Source: Rhodoblastus sp963703385 (GTDB taxonomy: Bacteria > Pseudomonadota > Alphaproteobacteria > Rhizobiales > Beijerinckiaceae). Taken from it: a stretch of 64,000 nucleotides of DNA. The stretch is taken from assembly GCA_963703385.1 (NCBI GenBank), contig OY969816.1, forward strand, positions 1,054,001 through 1,118,000, written 5' to 3'. Both the position numbers and the translations under genes were made by a program. Position 1 is the stretch's first letter; every line of letters begins with the position of its first letter. Below, piece by piece: positions 1-8,649 of this stretch. Below the pieces are notes generated by a model. The model ran no database searches, was not told where the DNA came from, and worked only from the letters and a program-made list of their open reading frames with translations.

Positions 1-1
1 T

Positions 2-373
2 TACATGGCATGGCCAAGCGCCGTGGGTTATACCGCGGCTCGATGCGCCCTGCGGGGGCTGCACGAGTTGCTATGCCAGGACCTCGCCGGAACTGGCGTT
101 CAAAGCTGCCATATTGTCTTTGGAAAAGTCGATTCCGGATATTTCGAGCACAACGCAGGTGTGGCGGCCAATATTCCGGGAATTGCCAAAACCATTCGAA
201 CACTTTCGCCCGTCGAGTGCGGACGCGTGATCGCCGGCGTCGTCACGCGTCCAAGGCGCGAGACGATTTATCCGTTCATGCTCCGGGTCTATTATTGGAA
301 CAACAGGCTCGCGCCATCGCTGGTTCGCTGGCTCTTACGGGTCACAGGAGCCCGAAGAGTTGACGCCTCGTAA
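2..373 (+). CDS. SDR family oxidoreductase, C-terminal part (5' truncated by window edge)
   Basis: The frame is open from the first base of the window, so only about 123 C-terminal residues are present. The segment GYTAARCALRGLHE followed by DLAGTGVQSCHIVFGKVDSG matches the active-site helix and following strand of short-chain dehydrogenases/reductases. The usual YxxxK catalytic pair reads YTAAR here, so the lysine position is an arginine, which would weaken or change classical SDR catalysis. The tail has a basic, aromatic stretch (FMLRVYYWNNRLAP) as in membrane-associated SDRs. The substrate cannot be told. Confidence 0.72.
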   Translation, partial: YMAWPSAVGYTAARCALRGLHELLCQDLAGTGVQSCHIVFGKVDSGYFEHNAGVAANIPGIAKTIRTLSPVECGRVIAGVVTRPRRETIYPFMLRVYYWNNRLAPSLVRWLLRVTGARRVDAS

Positions 374-559
374 CAAGTGAATGGCGGCTATCCGGCGAAA
401 CCACGGATCGGTCCATCCAACGCCGAACTTCCGGACCTGGCGCATCCTTGCCCTTGCGCCTTCGACCGCTCATCCTCGTAGACCGGTCCTTCGGTCCAAG
501 ACCGCATCCCGCCGCTTTGGGTCATTCATAGCCGGGAGCCAAGCTTCGGATTTCGACTG

Positions 560-1005
560 CTAGGCTCTTTCGCCGCCCCATTTCCGCAAAAGGCGCTCGC
601 GCGCCGGCGGGTGGATGTTCAATCTGGCAAAATCGCCGTTCATATGGCGGATCAGGATCGGGTCCATGATCCGCGCCCACAGCGGGGGAACAGGGTCAGG
701 GCGCTCATGCCGGCATTGCCGGTCGGCAGTTGCGGGGCCTCGTCGAAATGGCGCAGGGCGTGGTAGCGGCGCATCGGATAGGCGTGATGGTCCGAATGGC
801 GCGGCAGGTGGTAGACGATGACCGCCACCACTCCGTAAACGAAGATGAGCCCGAACCAGTAGAACAGCGGCAGTCCGGTCGCCTCGGCCAGCAGCGCGCC
901 GAAGACGGCCAGGGCGGGGGGAACGAAGCCCAGCAGCCACAGCCAGCGCTTGGCGCCATAGATGGAATCGTCCCGGCTGGCCAGAAAACTCTCGGCGTGA
1001 CTCAC
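560..1005 (-). pseudogene. alkB: alkane 1-monooxygenase (AlkB) remnant, internal deletion plus frameshift
   Basis: The first about 65 residues contain two hydrophobic segments like the AlkB N-terminus. The frame then jumps straight to RHSDHHAYPMRRYHALRHF and DEAPQLPTGNAGMSAL, which match the last histidine box and C-terminal end of AlkB-type diiron alkane hydroxylases. The central part, with the first two histidine boxes and the NxxEHYG-type motif, is missing, so about 150 residues remain of a family usually near 400. A second lesion sits near 690: restoring one C in a five-C run gives LFPPLWARIMDP and leads in frame to the natural end at 560. The gene cannot make an active hydroxylase. Confidence 0.75.
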
Positions 1006-1218
1006 TTTTTCCCCCGCGGAAATCTGAATAACCGACGGTAAGGCAATACGACCCCGCGAAAGCGAAAAGGCAGGGTTAATACAATCTTAAACATTTTGCC
1101 CGCGCGCGAACGGCGCGACCGGGCCGGAAAAATTCTTTCCCGAAATCTTTCCCTTTTGCCGGCCTTTCATTAGGTTCCCGCCCAACGCCAGACCGCGAGA
1201 TCAACGAGTCGCCGCCTC

Positions 1219-2775
1219 ATGTCCGAACGCGCCGCATTTTACATCACCACGGCCATTCCCTACGCCAATGGCGCGCCCCATATCGGCCACGCCTATGAGC
1301 GCATCGCCACCGACGCCTTCGCGCGTTTTTATCGGCTCAACGGGCGGGACGTGCTGTTCGTCACCGGCATGGACGAGCACGGCCAGAAAATGCAGCAGAC
1401 CGCCGCGCGCGAGGGCCTGACCCCCCAGGCGCTTGCCGACCGCACGGCGGCGCAGTTCCAGGCCATGGGCGAGAAGCTGAACGCAGTCGCCGACGATGTG
1501 GTGCGCACGACGCAACCCCGCCACAAGACCTGCGTGCAGGAAATCTGGCGCCGCATGGCGGCGAACGGCGATATTTATCTGTCGAAATATTCCGGCTGGT
1601 ATTCAGTTCGCGACGAGGCCTATTACGACGAAGGCGAGCTGACCGAGAACGCGGATGGGAAAAAATTCGCGCCGACCGGCACGCCGGTCGAATGGGTCGA
1701 GGAGGAGAGCTATTTCTTCCGGCTTTCGGCCTATGCCGAAAAGCTTCTGGCCCATTACCAGGCCCATCCCGACTTCGTCACCCCGGAAAAATACCGCAAC
1801 GAGATCGTGGCTTTCGTCAAGCGCGGCCTGAACGACCTGTCCATCAGCCGCACCACGTTCGACTGGGGCGTTCCCGTGCCGGGCGACGAGCGCCATGTGA
1901 TGTATGTCTGGGTGGACGCGCTCACCAATTATCTGACCGCGACGGAATGGTTCGAAGGTGGCCCTCGTGGAAAATACTGGCCGGCGGACGCTCATGTCAT
2001 CGGCAAGGACATCACGCGGTTCCACGCCATCTTCTGGCCGGCTTTTCTGATGTCGGCCGATATTCCGCTGCCCAGACAGATCGTCGTCCACGGCTTTCTG
2101 TTCAACCGCGGCGAGAAAATGTCGAAATCGGTCGGCAATGTCATCGATCCGATCGCGCTCGCCGACCATTACGGCGTGGACGCCCTGCGCTATTTCTTCC
2201 TGCGCGAGGTGCCCTTCGGCCAGGACGGCAATTATTCGCATGAGGCGATCGTCCAGCGCATCAACGCCGATCTTGCCAACGACCTGGGCAATCTCGCGCA
2301 GCGCTCGCTGTCGATGATCGCCAAGAATTGCGGGGGCAGGGTTCCGGAGCAGGGCGAGGTTTTGGCCGCGGACATGGACATTCTGTCGAAGGCCTATGAC
2401 GCCTTGGACCGCGTCCGCGTCGCCATGTACGCTTTTGCGCCGCATCAGGCGCTGGGCGAAATCTGGGCGGTGGTCGGCGAGGCCAACCGCTATTTCGCCG
2501 CGCAGGAGCCGTGGAAGCTCGGCAAGACCGATCCCGCGCGGCGCGACGCCGTGCTGTTTGCGACGATCGAGGTCCTGCGCGTGGTGGGGATTTTGTGCCA
2601 GCCCTTCATTCCGGCGGCGGCGGGAAAATTGCTCGACCTTCTTGCGATCCGCCCCGACGAGCGCAATTTCTCCTTCGCGACGCCGGAGCATCGGCTGTTC
2701 GAGGGCGCCGATCTGCCGGCCCCGGCGCCGATTTTTCCGCGCTATGTCGAGCCCGAGGCGGCGAAAACATGTTGA
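1219..2775 (+). CDS. metG: methionyl-tRNA synthetase
   Basis: This is a 518-residue class I aminoacyl-tRNA synthetase that charges tRNA-Met in the cytosol. HIGH lies at residues 21-24 and KMSKS at 300-304. The anticodon-binding helical domain follows, with no C-terminal EMAP/Trbp111-like tRNA-binding domain. The insert between the two Rossmann halves (YSGWYSVRDEAYYDEGEL) has no cysteine pairs, typical of the zinc-free short form common in Alphaproteobacteria. The stop overlaps the tatD start by 7 bases, so the two are translationally coupled. The start is consistent with the conserved N-terminus (FYITTAIPYANG). Confidence 0.97.
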   Translation: MSERAAFYITTAIPYANGAPHIGHAYERIATDAFARFYRLNGRDVLFVTGMDEHGQKMQQTAAREGLTPQALADRTAAQFQAMGEKLNAVADDVVRTTQPRHKTCVQEIWRRMAANGDIYLSKYSGWYSVRDEAYYDEGELTENADGKKFAPTGTPVEWVEEESYFFRLSAYAEKLLAHYQAHPDFVTPEKYRNEIVAFVKRGLNDLSISRTTFDWGVPVPGDERHVMYVWVDALTNYLTATEWFEGGPRGKYWPADAHVIGKDITRFHAIFWPAFLMSADIPLPRQIVVHGFLFNRGEKMSKSVGNVIDPIALADHYGVDALRYFFLREVPFGQDGNYSHEAIVQRINADLANDLGNLAQRSLSMIAKNCGGRVPEQGEVLAADMDILSKAYDALDRVRVAMYAFAPHQALGEIWAVVGEANRYFAAQEPWKLGKTDPARRDAVLFATIEVLRVVGILCQPFIPAAAGKLLDLLAIRPDERNFSFATPEHRLFEGADLPAPAPIFPRYVEPEAAKTC

Positions 2776-3554
2776 TCGACACCCATTGCCACCTCGATTT
2801 CCCGGAACTGGCCAAGGACCGCGCCGGGGTGCTGGCGCGCGCAAAATCCGCCGGGGTCGGGCGGATGATCACCATCTGCACCGAGATCGAGAAATTTCCG
2901 GCGATCCGCGAAATAGCGGAAAGCGACGAGTCCGTATTCTGCTCGGTCGGCACGCATCCCAACCATGCGCTGGACGAGCGCGAGTTTTCAGCCGAAGAAA
3001 TCGTGGAGTTGGCGGCGCATGAGAAATGCGTGGCGATCGGGGAGGCAGGGCTCGATTATTATTACGACCGCGCCCCGCGCGACTTCGCCCAGCGCGTCTT
3101 CCGCGCCCATATCGGCGCCGCGCGCAAAACCGGCCTGCCTCTGGTGATCCACACCCGCGACGCCGACGCCGACATGGCGGCGATCCTGGCCGAGGAAATG
3201 GCCAAGGGCAAGTTCAAGGCGCTGCTCCATTGTTTTTCGTCGAGCCGGGCGCTCGCCGAAAAAGGTGTCGAACTCGGGCTTTACGTGTCCTTTTCCGGCA
3301 TCATCACCTTCAAGAACTCGTTAGAATTGCGCGACATCGCCAGGGACCTGCCGCTCGACCGCCTTCTGGTCGAGACCGACGCGCCCTTCCTGGCGCCGAC
3401 GCCTTATCGCGGCAAGACCAACGAGCCGGCTTATGTCGCGCAGACGGCGCGGGTGCTTGCCGAGGTCAAGGGCGTCGAACTGGCGGAACTGGCTGACCTC
3501 ACGACTGAAAACGCCATGAGTTTGTTCTCGAAAATGCCGCCGCTCGCCGCATGA
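2769..3554 (+). CDS. tatD: TatD family metal-dependent hydrolase (YcfH-type)
   Basis: About 261 residues. It starts with MLIDTHCHLDFPEL, whose HxH pair is the first metal ligand of the amidohydrolase TIM barrel. Further ligands are in GEAGLDYYYD, LVIHTRDAD, LLHCFSSS and LVETDAPFLAP. TatD proteins act as metal-dependent DNases or quality-control hydrolases. The ATG at 2769 lies inside the metG stop region, and the TGA overlaps the next gene's ATG as ATGA. The metG-tatD-MBL order is common in Alphaproteobacteria. A longer upstream reading of this frame is only the metG shadow. Confidence 0.93.
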   Translation: MLIDTHCHLDFPELAKDRAGVLARAKSAGVGRMITICTEIEKFPAIREIAESDESVFCSVGTHPNHALDEREFSAEEIVELAAHEKCVAIGEAGLDYYYDRAPRDFAQRVFRAHIGAARKTGLPLVIHTRDADADMAAILAEEMAKGKFKALLHCFSSSRALAEKGVELGLYVSFSGIITFKNSLELRDIARDLPLDRLLVETDAPFLAPTPYRGKTNEPAYVAQTARVLAEVKGVELAELADLTTENAMSLFSKMPPLAA

Positions 3555-4358
3555 CGCTCGACATCACCATATTGGGTTGCGGCTCGTCGGCGGGCGTTCC
3601 GCGCGTGGCGCAGGGCTGGGGCCATTGCGACCCGAAAAATCCGAAAAACCGCCGCCGCCGCTGCGCCATTGTGGTGGAAAAGCGCGCGGTCCAAGGATCG
3701 ACGCATGAGCCGACCCGACTGCTGGTGGACGCCGGCGCCGACCTGCGCGAGCAATTGATCGCGACCGAGGTCCATCGGCTCGACGCGGTGCTGCTGACCC
3801 ACGCCCATGCCGACCATATTCACGGCCTCGACGATCTGCGACCCTTGACCATGGCCATGCATCGCCGGATCGACATTTATCTCGATCCGCCGACCTGGGC
3901 CGCGGTGGGAAAGCGTTTCGATTATCTGTTCGAGACGCCGCCGGGCAGCAATTATCCGCCGCTCTTGATCCCCCATGTCTTCGACTATGGCTGGAAATTC
4001 TTGCACGGCGGGCCGGCCGGGGACATAGAGGTTCAGACTTTCCGGCTCAACCATGGCGACATCGACGCCACCGGCTTTCGCTTCGGCGCCTGCGCCTATA
4101 CGCCCGACGTCAAATATGTCCCGCCCGAGAGCATGGAATTTCTGGAAAATCTCGATCTGTGGATCGTGGACGCCCTGCGCCACAAGCATCATCCGAGCCA
4201 TCTCTCGGTAGCTGAGAACTCTTGAACTGATCGCGCGTTTCAAGCCCAAGCGCGCGGTGCTGACCAATCTCCACACCGATCTCGATTATGAGGTCTTGAG
4301 CCGAAATCTGCCGGCAAATGTCGAACCGGCCTATGATTTCATGCGGCTGAGGGTCTAG
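3551..4358 (+). pseudogene. MBL-fold metallo-hydrolase (PhnP-like), single frameshift near the 3' end
   Basis: The metallo-beta-lactamase fold is clear: GCGSSAGVPR at the N-terminus, the metal-binding HAHADHIHGLDDLR, then LNHGDIDATGFRFG. Family members end with an HPSHLS segment followed by an ELIARFKPKRAVLTNLHTDL-type strand and a final helix. Here the first frame stops at 4225 (HLSVAENS). One base removed from GAGAACTCTT near 4213 gives E-T-L-E-L-I-A-R-F and reads on in frame to a stop at 4356-4358, 3 bases before the next ATG. This is a 1-base insertion, either a sequence error or a mild truncation. The product would be a cytosolic phosphodiesterase-like hydrolase; substrate unknown. Confidence 0.85.
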
Positions 4359-4361
4359 GCC

Positions 4362-5195
4362 ATGGAACGGGCGGCGGACCATTATCGGCTGTGCGGCGAG
4401 GCCCTGCGCGACGCCGACCGCGACCGCTGGCTGGCCGCGATGTTCGCGCCGGACGCGGCGCGGCCGCATCTGTTCGCGCTCTATGCCTTCAACGCCGAGG
4501 TCGCCCGCATCCGCGACCATGTCTCCCAGCCGATTCTGGGCGACATTCGGCTGCAATGGTGGATCGACGCGCTGAACGGCGAACGGGCCGGCGAGGTTTT
4601 GGCCAATCCGACCGCCGCCGCGCTGCTGGAAACGATCGAGCAATTCGACCTGTCGCGTAAGAAACTGCTCGATCTGCTGGAGGCGCGGCGCTTCGATTTC
4701 TATGACGAACCTGCTCCTGATCAGGCTTTCGTGGAAAAATATTGCGAGGACACGTGCTCGGTTCTTTTCGCCCTCGCCAGTCGCATCCTCGGCGGGGACG
4801 GGGCGGCAAAAACTTCGGCGCCGGCGGGGCGCGCGTTTGCCCTGACCGGCCTGTTGCGGGCCTTGCCCTGGCAGGTCGCGCGCCGGCGATGTTTTGTGCC
4901 GGTCGATCTTCTGGCGCGCCATGGCCTGACCCCGGTCGATATTTTGGCGCGTGCGAAAACCGGCGAAGCCAAGGCCGCCTTGGCCGAACTGCGCGCCCTC
5001 GCGCGGAAAAATCTGGCGGAGGCGAAACAAGCCGTCCTCGCCCTGCCGAAACCGGAGCGCGAAGCCTTCCGCCTGCTCGCGCTGCCCGAACTTTACCTGC
5101 GCGCAATGGAGCGCGGGGACGCCGATCCTTTCGCCGCGCCTATGGAAGTCGCGCCCTGGCGCCGGCAATGGGCGCTGTGGCGAAATAAAATCTAA
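4362..5195 (+). CDS. squalene/phytoene synthase-like protein, NDUFAF6-type, probably non-catalytic
   Basis: 277 residues with the all-alpha isoprenoid synthase fold (LFALYAFNAEVARIRD, ILGDIRLQWWIDAL, EKYCEDTCSVLFALASRIL). The first aspartate-rich motif reads FNAEVARIRD, and the second position, normally an NxxRDxxED-like helix, reads GLLRALPWQVARRRCF with no aspartates. The metal-binding residues needed for squalene or phytoene synthesis are therefore missing. This resembles the mitochondrial complex I assembly factor NDUFAF6 group, found at this place next to metG-tatD in Alphaproteobacteria. It probably helps respiratory complex assembly rather than making a terpenoid. It is last of a tightly packed four-gene operon. 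Confidence 0.82.
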   Translation: MERAADHYRLCGEALRDADRDRWLAAMFAPDAARPHLFALYAFNAEVARIRDHVSQPILGDIRLQWWIDALNGERAGEVLANPTAAALLETIEQFDLSRKKLLDLLEARRFDFYDEPAPDQAFVEKYCEDTCSVLFALASRILGGDGAAKTSAPAGRAFALTGLLRALPWQVARRRCFVPVDLLARHGLTPVDILARAKTGEAKAALAELRALARKNLAEAKQAVLALPKPEREAFRLLALPELYLRAMERGDADPFAAPMEVAPWRRQWALWRNKI

Positions 5196-5445
5196 AATCC
5201 CGAAGCGCGCGCCCGGCGCAAATGGCCGTGCGCAAGGCGCAAAAGCCCGTACTCGATTTCCGGGGCCGGGCGCTGCCCCCCGCCGCCGGCGAGAAGCGCA
5301 ACAAAAAGAATTGATCAATCGCGTTTCAGGCTGAATTTCAGATTTCAATCCGAACCCGCCCAACGAGCGCGCGCCCCGACCTCCGCAACAGCGCCGTCAG
5401 CCGTCATTCCGCCAGCCACTCGAACTCGTGCTCATGACCGAGGCC

Positions 5446-7020
5446 GTGTGAAAACGCGATTTTTTGATTTGCCGATTGGTAGCCGCGGATCGGCAAGAGA
5501 AACGATGGCGGGCGTGTGCGGCAGATGAGTTCAGCCGGCAATGGCCTGCATCAGCGGCCTCACGCCGAAGATATTGATCATCCGCTTCATGTTGTAGGCG
5601 AGCACGTGCAAACTCATTTCCGTTTTGACCTTTTTAAGCGTCTTGGTCAGGAAATGGGTGCTGCCCATCCACGCCTTGAGAGTTCCGAAGGGATGCTCAA
5701 CGGTCTGTCGGCGGATTGTCATGGCCTCCGGCATGCGGTCGAGCCTGGCTTGCATCCTGTCGAGCACCGCTTCGTGCTCCCAGCGTTTCTGCCGTTTGAC
5801 TTTGTCAGACGTGCATTGGGGTTTGAGCTCGCAGGTCAGGCACGCCGTAAGGTTGCGGTAGTGGTCCATATCGTCACGGCGGTCTGAGCGCACTTTTCCC
5901 CTGGTCAGAAACTTGCCCGCCGGGCAGGTGTAGCGGTCATTCTCGGGGTCGTAGATGAAATCCTGCACCGTGAAGAGACCGCGCTTGGCGTTGACTGAGG
6001 TATGCGTCTTGGGAACGTAAGGCAGCACACCCGTTCCTTCGCAAGCCAGCGCCTCCTCGCCGTTGTAATAACCGCGATCCGCCAGCACGGCGACTTCCTC
6101 GCATCCCGTCGCATCGCGCGCCTTGCCGCCCATGGCCGCCAGTTGGGACCGGTCGGTGCCGACATTGGTCACCTCGTGCGCGACGATCAGATGGTGCTCG
6201 GCGTCGACGGCGATCTGAACATTGTAGCCGACAATGCCCGTGCCCTTGCCGCTGGTCGCCATCGACCGGGCGTCCGGGTCGGTCAGGGAAACCTGCCTGT
6301 CGGGCGCTTCCTCGACCTGCCTTTCCATCGCCTTCAGAGATTGCATCTGCCGCCGCAGGCCTTCGATCTTCTCCTTGATGCGGGCGGTCTTCGCCTCGGA
6401 CACGTCGTCGTGCTGCCGGTCGGCGTGGTCCAACGCGGCCAGGTAGCGCGCAACGCTGGCCTCCACCTGCTCGATGCGCTTGGCGACCTTGGCCACCGTG
6501 AAGTTCTTGTCGCGGGTGTTGACGGCCTTGAACTTACTCCCGTCAACCGCCACGACAGACCGGGTGAACAGGTTGAGCCGGCGACACAGCACGACGAAAT
6601 GAGTGCAGGCCGCCCGGATCGCCGGCCCATTGTCACGGCGGAAGTCGGCGACCGTCTTGAAGTCCGGCATCAAGCGGCCGGTCAGCCACATCAACTCGAT
6701 GTTGCGCTGGGTCTCCCGTTCGAGCCGGCGACTCGATTGAATGCGATTGAGATAGCCGTAGAGGTAGATCTTCAGCAGGGTCGCTGGATGATAGGCCGGC
6801 CGCGCCGTCGCTTCCGGCGCGACACCGGCAAAGCCCATCGCCGCCAAGTCCAGTTCGGCAATGAAAACATCAATGACGCGGACCGGATTATCGCCCGTCA
6901 CATAATCTTCCAAACTGTCAGGGAGCAGTGTCGCTTGCCGCCGGTCTTCGCCCTCAATGAAACGATTCATCCCGCCCCCCTCAGCGGAATCAATCTAACA
7001 GATCAACGCGTTTCCACACA
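5446..7020. mobile_element. IS1182-type insertion sequence with imperfect terminal inverted repeats
   Basis: A single transposase gene (5531-6970, minus strand) is flanked by GTGTGAAAACGCG at 5446-5458 and CGCGTTTCCACAC at 7008-7020. These are inverted repeats matching at 12 of 13 positions. This defines an element of about 1575 bp. The true ends may extend a few bases further; no convincing target duplication could be recognised. It lies directly behind the core metG cluster and in front of degraded mobile DNA, so it probably sits at a boundary of the accessory region. Confidence 0.78.
5531..6970 (-). CDS. IS1182 family transposase
   Basis: 479 residues, full length for the family. The N-terminal domain reads YHPATLLKIYLYGYLNRIQSSRRLERE and NIELMWLTGRLMPDFKTVADFRR, typical of IS1182-group DDE enzymes. 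The first catalytic aspartate lies in VAVDGSKFKAVN. A coiled-coil-rich middle region follows, then NVQIAVDAEHHLIVAHEVTN with the second acidic region (AVLADRGYYNGEE). A cysteine-containing segment (CPAGKF, CLTCELKPQC) precedes the final EHPFGTLKAWMG. The gene looks intact, so the element could still be active. Confidence 0.92.
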   Translation of the reverse strand: MNRFIEGEDRRQATLLPDSLEDYVTGDNPVRVIDVFIAELDLAAMGFAGVAPEATARPAYHPATLLKIYLYGYLNRIQSSRRLERETQRNIELMWLTGRLMPDFKTVADFRRDNGPAIRAACTHFVVLCRRLNLFTRSVVAVDGSKFKAVNTRDKNFTVAKVAKRIEQVEASVARYLAALDHADRQHDDVSEAKTARIKEKIEGLRRQMQSLKAMERQVEEAPDRQVSLTDPDARSMATSGKGTGIVGYNVQIAVDAEHHLIVAHEVTNVGTDRSQLAAMGGKARDATGCEEVAVLADRGYYNGEEALACEGTGVLPYVPKTHTSVNAKRGLFTVQDFIYDPENDRYTCPAGKFLTRGKVRSDRRDDMDHYRNLTACLTCELKPQCTSDKVKRQKRWEHEAVLDRMQARLDRMPEAMTIRRQTVEHPFGTLKAWMGSTHFLTKTLKKVKTEMSLHVLAYNMKRMINIFGVRPLMQAIAG

Positions 7021-7608
7021 GGCTGGACCCAAGGCCGTCGTTCGCTGGTTTGCTTGGCGCGTCGATGAACGCCTCAAAGCCGACCTTCGCAGCCTGCCCT
7101 TTGCGGCCGGGGCTTGATCATTCGCGTCTGGCGATTGGAATCGACACGCCGAATGTTCAAATCGCCCGCCGACCATCATCGACCCATATCTTTCGGAGCC
7201 AGCAACCGCGTGGAGCTGGATTATGCACGCACGACGCACCTATTGACCCGAAGCTCCCCATGTGAGGATTATCGTCACGGCGGTCAGACCAAGGTCATGA
7301 CCCTCGACGCCGGAGAGTTCATCCACCGTTTTCTGCTCCACGTCCTGCCAGAAGGCTTCCACCGCATCCGTTACTACGGCAATCGGCGAAACGGTCCACC
7401 AAAATGTCGAAGGAAAATTTGAATTATCGTCGCCCTGATGCGCCGACCTTGGTGTCAGCCGACCGAACGAATTTCAGGGGGTTTGCGCGGAACCGACGCC
7501 GGGGCGGCTTTGGGATGGCGGAGAATGGCCGGCTCCGCCGGCGCCGGTTATGTTAGCCGGCCTGGACTCCAGGGGCGACGTTGGATGCGTTTCCACATCT
7601 TTTGGGGA
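7021..7608. other. gene-poor stretch between the IS1182 element and the next small gene
   Basis: About 590 bases. Apart from an IS91-type fragment at 7255-7422, I see no conserved coding sequence. The region is a patchwork expected at the edge of mobile DNA. Confidence 0.5.
7255..7422 (+). pseudogene. IS91 family transposase fragment
   Basis: The frame contains EDYRHGGQTKVMTLDAGEFI followed by RFLLHVLPEGFHRIRYYG. This matches the C-terminal core of IS91-type (HUH/Y2 rolling-circle) transposases. Nothing recognisable of the zinc-finger N-terminus or catalytic tyrosines precedes it, and the homology fades after RYYG. It is a short remnant, fewer than 60 residues of a family of about 300-400. 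Confidence 0.7.
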
Positions 7609-7902
7609 TTATTTTGAGGATGGAGCCGGCTCCCGGTGACGCATTTGCATTTTTTCCAGCCAACGAGAAAATTCCTGCCTGATCTCGGGCATCTGGACAT
7701 GAAGCGTGGTGATGACGCGCTGATGCTGATCTCCGGGCTCGTGAAACTCGGTTTCAAATTCGTCGAGCGACAATTCCTTGAACGCGAATTGTCCTTCGTC
7801 TGAAATACGCACAGGGCCGATCACACGCTCCACAGAGGCTTCGAGGATCCAGTAGCCGCTCTCGACCCGAGGCTCGATGGTCAATGTCGCGACTGATTTC
7901 AC
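7609..7902 (-). CDS. hypothetical protein, possibly 5'-altered by a deletion junction
   Basis: About 97 residues from a GTG at 7902; an upstream ATG at 7932 would add ten residues. The protein starts KSVATLTIEPRVESGYWILE and is acidic in the middle (ELSLDEFETEFHEPG), with a C-terminal basic helix (FSRWLEKMQMRHRE). I do not recognise a family. The possible upstream start overlaps, in another frame, a fragment of a type I restriction hsdR gene. The original promoter and N-terminus may therefore have been replaced when the two pieces were joined. No function is assigned. Confidence 0.45.
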   Translation of the reverse strand: MKSVATLTIEPRVESGYWILEASVERVIGPVRISDEGQFAFKELSLDEFETEFHEPGDQHQRVITTLHVQMPEIRQEFSRWLEKMQMRHREPAPSSK

Positions 7903-8009
7903 CAAATCGAATTGTTCGGCCGGTCGCTCCAATCGCCGAGGAACTCGTAGCCGAGTTTGTCCCGGAAGAGGCCGATGATGCGGTTCTCGGTCGCCCGCTC
8001 GGGTTTACG
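7899..8009 (-). pseudogene. type I restriction enzyme R subunit (HsdR) N-terminal fragment
   Basis: Read on the minus strand, this short segment encodes RKPERATENRIIGLFRDKLG followed by YEFLGDWSDRPNNS and then a stop. That matches the start of the N-terminal nuclease domain of HsdR proteins (pattern TQNRVIxLFRDELGYxYLGDWxDRxxNSNIE). Only about 37 residues survive and no hsdM or hsdS lies nearby. It is a scar of a lost restriction-modification locus. Confidence 0.6.
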
Positions 8010-8028
8010 AACTGACGATGTTGCATCC

Positions 8029-8649
8029 CTATGCCGCGCTCGGAAATTGAAGCGACTTGAGGAATTTGGGGAAACTGACGTTGGCGGCGGCGTCGAGGCC
8101 GAGCGTGCAAAGCGTGGCCTCGACGCGCGCGGGCCTTTCATCCTCAATGCAAAAGCTCTCGTGATCGAAGGCGGCGATCTGGAGCCAGAGGAATTCCGCG
8201 CGACACCCGCCAAAGAAAAACATTCGGCGCGACTTCTTCACCGTCACGGCTTGGAACGCCAGGTCGCGACCGATGATTTCGGCAAGGAATTCCTCCAAAG
8301 CATAGGATCCGCCTCGCAGCGCCGGAGGCGCCAGATCCATCGCCTCAAAGAACGAAAGGATGCCCGGCGCGGTCAGCGGAAAGGCGCGCTTCATTGCAAC
8401 GTCCCAAAGCTCCAGCCCGCTGCCCGCCGTGGCCTGTAGCCGCTTCACATCCAGCAGCAAGTCGCAAATCTTGGCGTTGTGCGGCGAGCGCGCATGCGCC
8501 AGGTACAATTCGTCGCTGAAATGAGGCGGAACCTGGGCCGCGGGCCCGATCCTCTCTTCCAGTTCCGCCAAATCGCCGCCAAAGCATCGCCATTCCCAGC
8601 GAGGCGGCGCCTCCCGGCCGATATGAGGCCTGAAAATTGTTTCAGTCAC
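8029..8649 (-). CDS. CYTH-like protein, polyphosphate/PHB-associated type
   Basis: 206 residues from a GTG at 8649. The start overlaps the stop (TGA at 8646-8648) of the broken PHB depolymerase gene, suggesting former translational coupling. The N-terminus RWEWRCFGGDLAELEERI, then FSDELYLAHARSPHNAKICD, LLDVKRLQA and ELWDVAMKRAFPL follow the pattern of a CYTH-like family seen next to exopolyphosphatase and CHAD genes. CYTH proteins bind triphosphate or polyphosphate in a beta tunnel lined with charged residues. The last 40 residues (VSFPKFLKSLQFPSAA) look less conserved. Family placement is from memory of the motif pattern, so it is moderate. Confidence 0.5.
   Translation of the reverse strand: MTETIFRPHIGREAPPRWEWRCFGGDLAELEERIGPAAQVPPHFSDELYLAHARSPHNAKICDLLLDVKRLQATAGSGLELWDVAMKRAFPLTAPGILSFFEAMDLAPPALRGGSYALEEFLAEIIGRDLAFQAVTVKKSRRMFFFGGCRAEFLWLQIAAFDHESFCIEDERPARVEATLCTLGLDAAANVSFPKFLKSLQFPSAA

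Noticed and set aside
1603..2844. A 413-codon open frame antisense to metG
   Set aside because: Shadow of a conserved gene; Arg-, Gly- and His-rich with no family.
5222..5314. A 30-codon frame (starts AVRKAQKPVLDFRG) behind the squalene-synthase-like gene
   Set aside because: No ribosome site, no recognised family, too short to support.
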